Shown: positions 5,760 through 7,629 of the stretch, one piece after another
Layout: each line of letters opens with the position of its first letter
How positions within the stretch are numbered: position 1 is the stretch's first letter
Assembly: GCA_934646865.1 (NCBI GenBank)
Contig: CAKUEU010000073.1
Coordinates: forward strand, 1-7,629
DNA from: an uncultured Collinsella sp.
GTDB lineage: Bacteria; Actinomycetota; Coriobacteriia; Coriobacteriales; Coriobacteriaceae
Direction: 5' to 3'
Length of the DNA: 7,629 nt
Notes under the pieces: generated by a model
Database searches by the model: none
What the model saw: the letters and a program-made list of their open reading frames with translations, nothing else
Told to the model about the DNA's origin: nothing
Translations under genes and position numbers: made by a program

Positions 5760-5785
5760 GGGCTCGAACCCGAGAGGGGGCGAGC
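5760..5785. repeat. 26-bp direct repeat, copy 1; contains reverse complement of the tRNA-Gly T-arm
   Basis: The 26 nt recur exactly at 6107-6132. The first 13 nt, GGGCTCGAACCCG, are the reverse complement of the T-arm of tRNA-Gly copy 2 (5681-5693) and of copy 1. The repeat can also fold weakly on itself (GCTCG with CGAGC). A tRNA-derived or REP-like origin is possible. Confidence 0.85.
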
Positions 5786-5849
5786 GTTAAGCAGACGCGG
5801 AGCGTTTGTAGCGAGCTGGCGAGGGCGCCGGCAGGCGACCGAAGCCGGT

Positions 5850-5872
5850 GCGTATCCGCGAAGCGGATACGC
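5850..5872. repeat. Perfect 10-bp hairpin with GAA loop
   Basis: GCGTATCCGC (5850-5859) pairs perfectly with GCGGATACGC (5863-5872) around loop GAA. Its tip is CGCGAAGCG, the same nine bases as the tip of the nested palindrome at 1711-1833. It overlaps the first bases of the tRNA-Gly remnant. Confidence 0.8.
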
Positions 5873-5894
5873 GGACGCCCCGTTGTCCGCTCCA
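5871..5894 (+). pseudogene. tRNA-Gly(GCC) remnant with internal deletion
   Basis: The last 18 nt (5877-5894, GCCCCGTTGTCCGCTCCA) are identical to the 3' end of both intact tRNA-Gly genes (5464-5481 and 5690-5707), including discriminator and CCA. They are preceded directly by GCGGAC, the first six bases of the same tRNA, as if about 52 nt were lost. The GCG also belongs to the adjoining hairpin, so the 5' part could be chance. An intact terminator follows at 5903, as after the real tRNAs. An attachment-site scar of an integrative element is an alternative reading. Confidence 0.65.
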
Positions 5895-5902
5895 ACTATG
5901 TT

Positions 5903-5929
5903 ACGCGGTTCTAACGAACCGCGTTTTTT
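5903..5929 (+). terminator. Strong intrinsic terminator after the tRNA-Gly remnant
   Basis: A perfect 9-bp stem ACGCGGTTC/GAACCGCGT with loop TAAC ends in a six-T tract. It probably ended the original tRNA array. Confidence 0.88.
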
Positions 5930-5940
5930 GTTGACGCCGC

Positions 5941-6044
5941 GCGAGCCCCGGGCACCCCATTTTGCCCCTCAATCGTCGGTCGCGTACATAAAGTACGCTT
6001 CCCTCCTCTTTCACGGTAACCTGGGGCACCCGGAGCCCGCTCGC
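5941..6044. repeat. 104-nt imperfect inverted repeat
   Basis: Three blocks pair in order: GCGAGC (5941-5946) with GCTCGC (6039-6044), CCGGG (5948-5952) with CCCGG (6029-6033), and CCCCA (5955-5959) with TGGGG (6022-6026), separated by small bulges. The interior holds another hairpin, GCGTAC-ATAAA-GTACGC (5982-5998). The layout, outer arms around an inner hairpin, resembles that at 1711-1833 but the sequences are unrelated. Function unknown. Confidence 0.6.
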
Positions 6045-6106
6045 TGTCGTGGCCGGGGGAGTGAGTCTTCCATTCCTTTCGCCTCATTGGTCAATCCGCT
6101 CCAGGG

Positions 6107-6132
6107 GGGCTCGAACCCGAGAGGGGGCGAGC
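6107..6132. repeat. 26-bp direct repeat, copy 2
   Basis: This is an exact copy of 5760-5785, 347 nt further on. With its extra leading G the complementarity to the tRNA-Gly T-arm is 14 nt. Just upstream (6096-6103) CCGCTCCA matches the last eight bases of tRNA-Gly, which may be coincidental. Confidence 0.85.
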
Positions 6133-6161
6133 ATTATTTTGGGGTGTGGGTGGGGCGTTGT

Positions 6162-6219
6162 TTGTCGCGAATGTCTGCCTTGGGCGTATCATCGTGGACA
6201 TCTCGCAAAACCTCGTTGC
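6162..6219 (+). promoter_or_regulatory. Possible promoter and LacI-like operator of the alpha-glucosidase gene
   Basis: TTGTCG (6162-6167) and TATCAT (6187-6192) are 19 nt apart, slightly wide for a sigma70-type promoter. Downstream, CGCAA (6204-6208) and TTGC (6216-6219) form a small inverted repeat with a 7-nt spacer, in the position of a repressor operator; LacI-family regulators often control such genes. Both matches are weak. Confidence 0.25.
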
Positions 6220-6235
6220 AAGGGAGATGCGCCCC

Positions 6236-7629
6236 ATGGCTACAGAAAAAACCTCTTCGCGCTCATGGATGTCCGATGCCGCGATCTATCAGATTTATCC
6301 GCGCTCGTTTAAGGATTCGACCGGTTCGGGTCTGGGCGATATCGCGGGCATTACCCAGCAGATGGATTATCTTGAGCAGCTGGGCATCGAGGCCATATGG
6401 CTGAGCCCGTTCTACCCATCGCCGCTTGTCGACGGCGGTTATGATGTGGCGGACTACTGCGATGTCGACCCGCGTCTTGGCTCGCTTGACGACTTCGATG
6501 ACATGGTCGCTGCTGCCCACGCGCGCGACATCAAGGTCATTGTCGACATCGTGCCCAACCACTCATCCGATCAGCACCCCTGGTTCAAAGCTGCTCTTGC
6601 CGCCGGCCCCGGATCGCCCGAGCGCGCCCGTTATATCTTCCGCGATGGTCGCGGCGAACATGGCGAGCTGCCTCCCACCAATTGGAATGCCAACTTTGGC
6701 GGCCCCGCCTGGACGCGTGTTGCGGACGGTCAGTGGTATCTGCATATGTTTACGCCCGAGCAGCCCGACTTTGACTGGTCATGCCCCGAGGTTCACGCGT
6801 TCTTCTGCGACGTCCTCGCGTTTTGGAGCGATCGGGACGTTGATGGCTTCCGTATCGATGTGGCTCATGGTCTCGCCAAGGACCTCGATCGCGATGATCT
6901 CGACCGGTGGCATCTCGCCGAGGGCGATGATATGGTTGACGACGGCACCCATCCGCTGTGGGACCGCAACGAGGTCCATGAGATCTATCGCGAGTGGCGT
7001 CGCGTGTTCGACCGTTATGATCCGCCGCGCAGTGCCGTTGCCGAGGCGTGGGTGCTGCCCGAGCGTCAGTATCTCTACGCGCGCCCCAGTGAGCTCGGCC
7101 AGACGTTCAACTTTGAGTTCGCCAAGGCCACTTGGACCTATGACGACATGCACGCCGCAATCGAGGAGGGCCTAAAGGCGGCAGTCGAATCCGATTCCGC
7201 TTCGACCTGGGTGCTTTCCAACCATGACGTGCCGCGCGTGGCGACGCGCTATGCCCTGCCGCAGATCAAGGCAACGCGCTACCACCAGATCGCACTCGAC
7301 TGGCTCTTGCGCGACGGGTCGTCTTATGACGAGAACCGTGAGCTCGGCGAGCGTCGCGCACGGGCGGCCCTTTTGCTTGAGCTGGCGCTTCCGGGGTCGG
7401 CATACGTGTACCAGGGTGAGGAGCTCGGCCTTTTTGAGGTGGCGGATATCCCGTGGGCTGCGCTCGAAGATCCCAGTGCAACCAATACACACGGACCGAA
7501 GCGCGAGAAGGGGCGCGACGGCTGCCGTGTGCCCCTGCCGTGGGTGACGACAGACGATCCCGCACAGGGCGGATCGTTTGGGTTCTCACCAGCGGGCGCC
7601 GATGCGGCGCCCCATCTGCCACAGCCCGC
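6236..7629 (+). CDS. GH13 alpha-glucosidase (alpha-amylase family), 3' end outside window
   Basis: The ATG at 6236 has AAGGGAG 9 nt upstream. The 464 codons seen are open to the window edge; relatives are usually about 530-600 residues. The (beta/alpha)8 barrel motifs are all present: region I DIVPNH (104-109), region II GFRIDVAHG with nucleophile D208, region III AEAW with acid/base E270, and region IV SNHD with D331. AIYQIYPRSF near the start and the FGGPAWT and WYLHMFTPEQPDFDW stretches are typical of oligosaccharide-cleaving alpha-glucosidases, best matching the actinobacterial group (GH13_30-like). It should release glucose from maltose- or isomaltose-type oligosaccharides. There is no signal peptide, so it probably acts in the cytoplasm on imported sugars. 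Exact bond preference cannot be read from the sequence; a sucrose- or trehalose-active relative is less likely. Confidence 0.94.
   Translation, partial: MATEKTSSRSWMSDAAIYQIYPRSFKDSTGSGLGDIAGITQQMDYLEQLGIEAIWLSPFYPSPLVDGGYDVADYCDVDPRLGSLDDFDDMVAAAHARDIKVIVDIVPNHSSDQHPWFKAALAAGPGSPERARYIFRDGRGEHGELPPTNWNANFGGPAWTRVADGQWYLHMFTPEQPDFDWSCPEVHAFFCDVLAFWSDRDVDGFRIDVAHGLAKDLDRDDLDRWHLAEGDDMVDDGTHPLWDRNEVHEIYREWRRVFDRYDPPRSAVAEAWVLPERQYLYARPSELGQTFNFEFAKATWTYDDMHAAIEEGLKAAVESDSASTWVLSNHDVPRVATRYALPQIKATRYHQIALDWLLRDGSSYDENRELGERRARAALLLELALPGSAYVYQGEELGLFEVADIPWAALEDPSATNTHGPKREKGRDGCRVPLPWVTTDDPAQGGSFGFSPAGADAAPHLPQP

Larger units (their letters stand above)
5746..6235. other. 490-nt gene-free region between the tRNA array and the alpha-glucosidase
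   Basis: No credible protein gene is seen. The stretch holds the first 26-bp direct repeat (5760), a GC-rich segment with short stems, a 10-bp hairpin (5850), a tRNA-Gly remnant (5871), a strong terminator (5903), a large imperfect inverted repeat (5941), the second direct repeat (6107) and a possible promoter and operator before the alpha-glucosidase. Confidence 0.7.

Noticed and set aside
5412..5790. Plus-strand open frames through the tRNA array giving MAQLVEHNLAKVG-like peptides
   Set aside because: These are translations of tRNA-Gly sequence, a common annotation artefact. The repeat of the peptide reflects the duplicated tRNA.
5557..5895. Minus-strand open frame of 112 codons containing PDSNRG and NGARTRDPNLGK
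   Set aside because: It is the reverse translation of tRNA genes and their remnant, another known false-protein pattern.
5754..6404. 216-codon plus-strand open frame leading into the alpha-glucosidase gene
   Set aside because: It crosses a terminator and several repeats, has no ribosome binding site or domain, and overlaps the true gene out of frame.

Overview
The window looks like a piece of a moderately GC-rich actinobacterial genome. A Coriobacteriia-type organism (Collinsella or a relative) is the best guess. This is inferred from four tRNA genes with encoded CCA ends, the actinobacterial style of the GH13 enzyme, and the GC-rich coding. No taxonomic marker gene is present, so the placement is tentative.

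Layout, left to right. (1) Positions 1-1211, minus strand: an IS110-family DEDD transposase running off the left edge. It is richer in GC and AGG arginine codons than the genes to its right and ends in an XRE-like helix-turn-helix. The non-coding stretch upstream of it (to about 1560) is where IS110-type elements encode their bridge RNA, and it holds several stem-loops. (2) 1561-1977: no gene. It contains two adjacent hairpins, a 123-nt nested palindrome with perfect 28-bp arms, and a tRNA promoter. (3) 1978-2100: tRNA-Leu(GAG) and its terminator. (4) 2127-5300: two same-strand genes, a PAS-GAF-GAF-like-PP2C (SpoIIE/RsbU-type) phosphatase and a STAS domain fused to an RsbW-like kinase. (5) 5346-5929: a tRNA array Gly(GCC)-Cys(GCA)-Gly(GCC), each tRNA followed by its own intrinsic terminator, then a 24-nt remnant of a further tRNA-Gly that still has a terminator. 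(6) 5930-6235: gene-free, with a second large imperfect inverted repeat and the second copy of a 26-bp direct repeat. (7) 6236 to the right edge: the first 464 codons of a GH13 alpha-glucosidase.

How the parts work together. The phosphatase and the STAS-kinase fusion form a partner-switching module: the kinase half should phosphorylate a STAS serine and the PP2C enzyme should remove the phosphate in response to signals sensed by PAS and GAF domains. No sigma factor is encoded in the window, so the output is unknown. The phosphatase gene starts 26 nt after the tRNA-Leu terminator with no visible promoter of its own. Both tRNA promoters carry the same palindromic A/T box 2 nt upstream of the -35. 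The alpha-glucosidase is probably an independent carbohydrate-use gene.

The most unusual material is non-coding: the nested palindrome at 1711-1833, the tRNA-Gly remnant with surrounding repeats at 5760-6132, and the possible bridge RNA.
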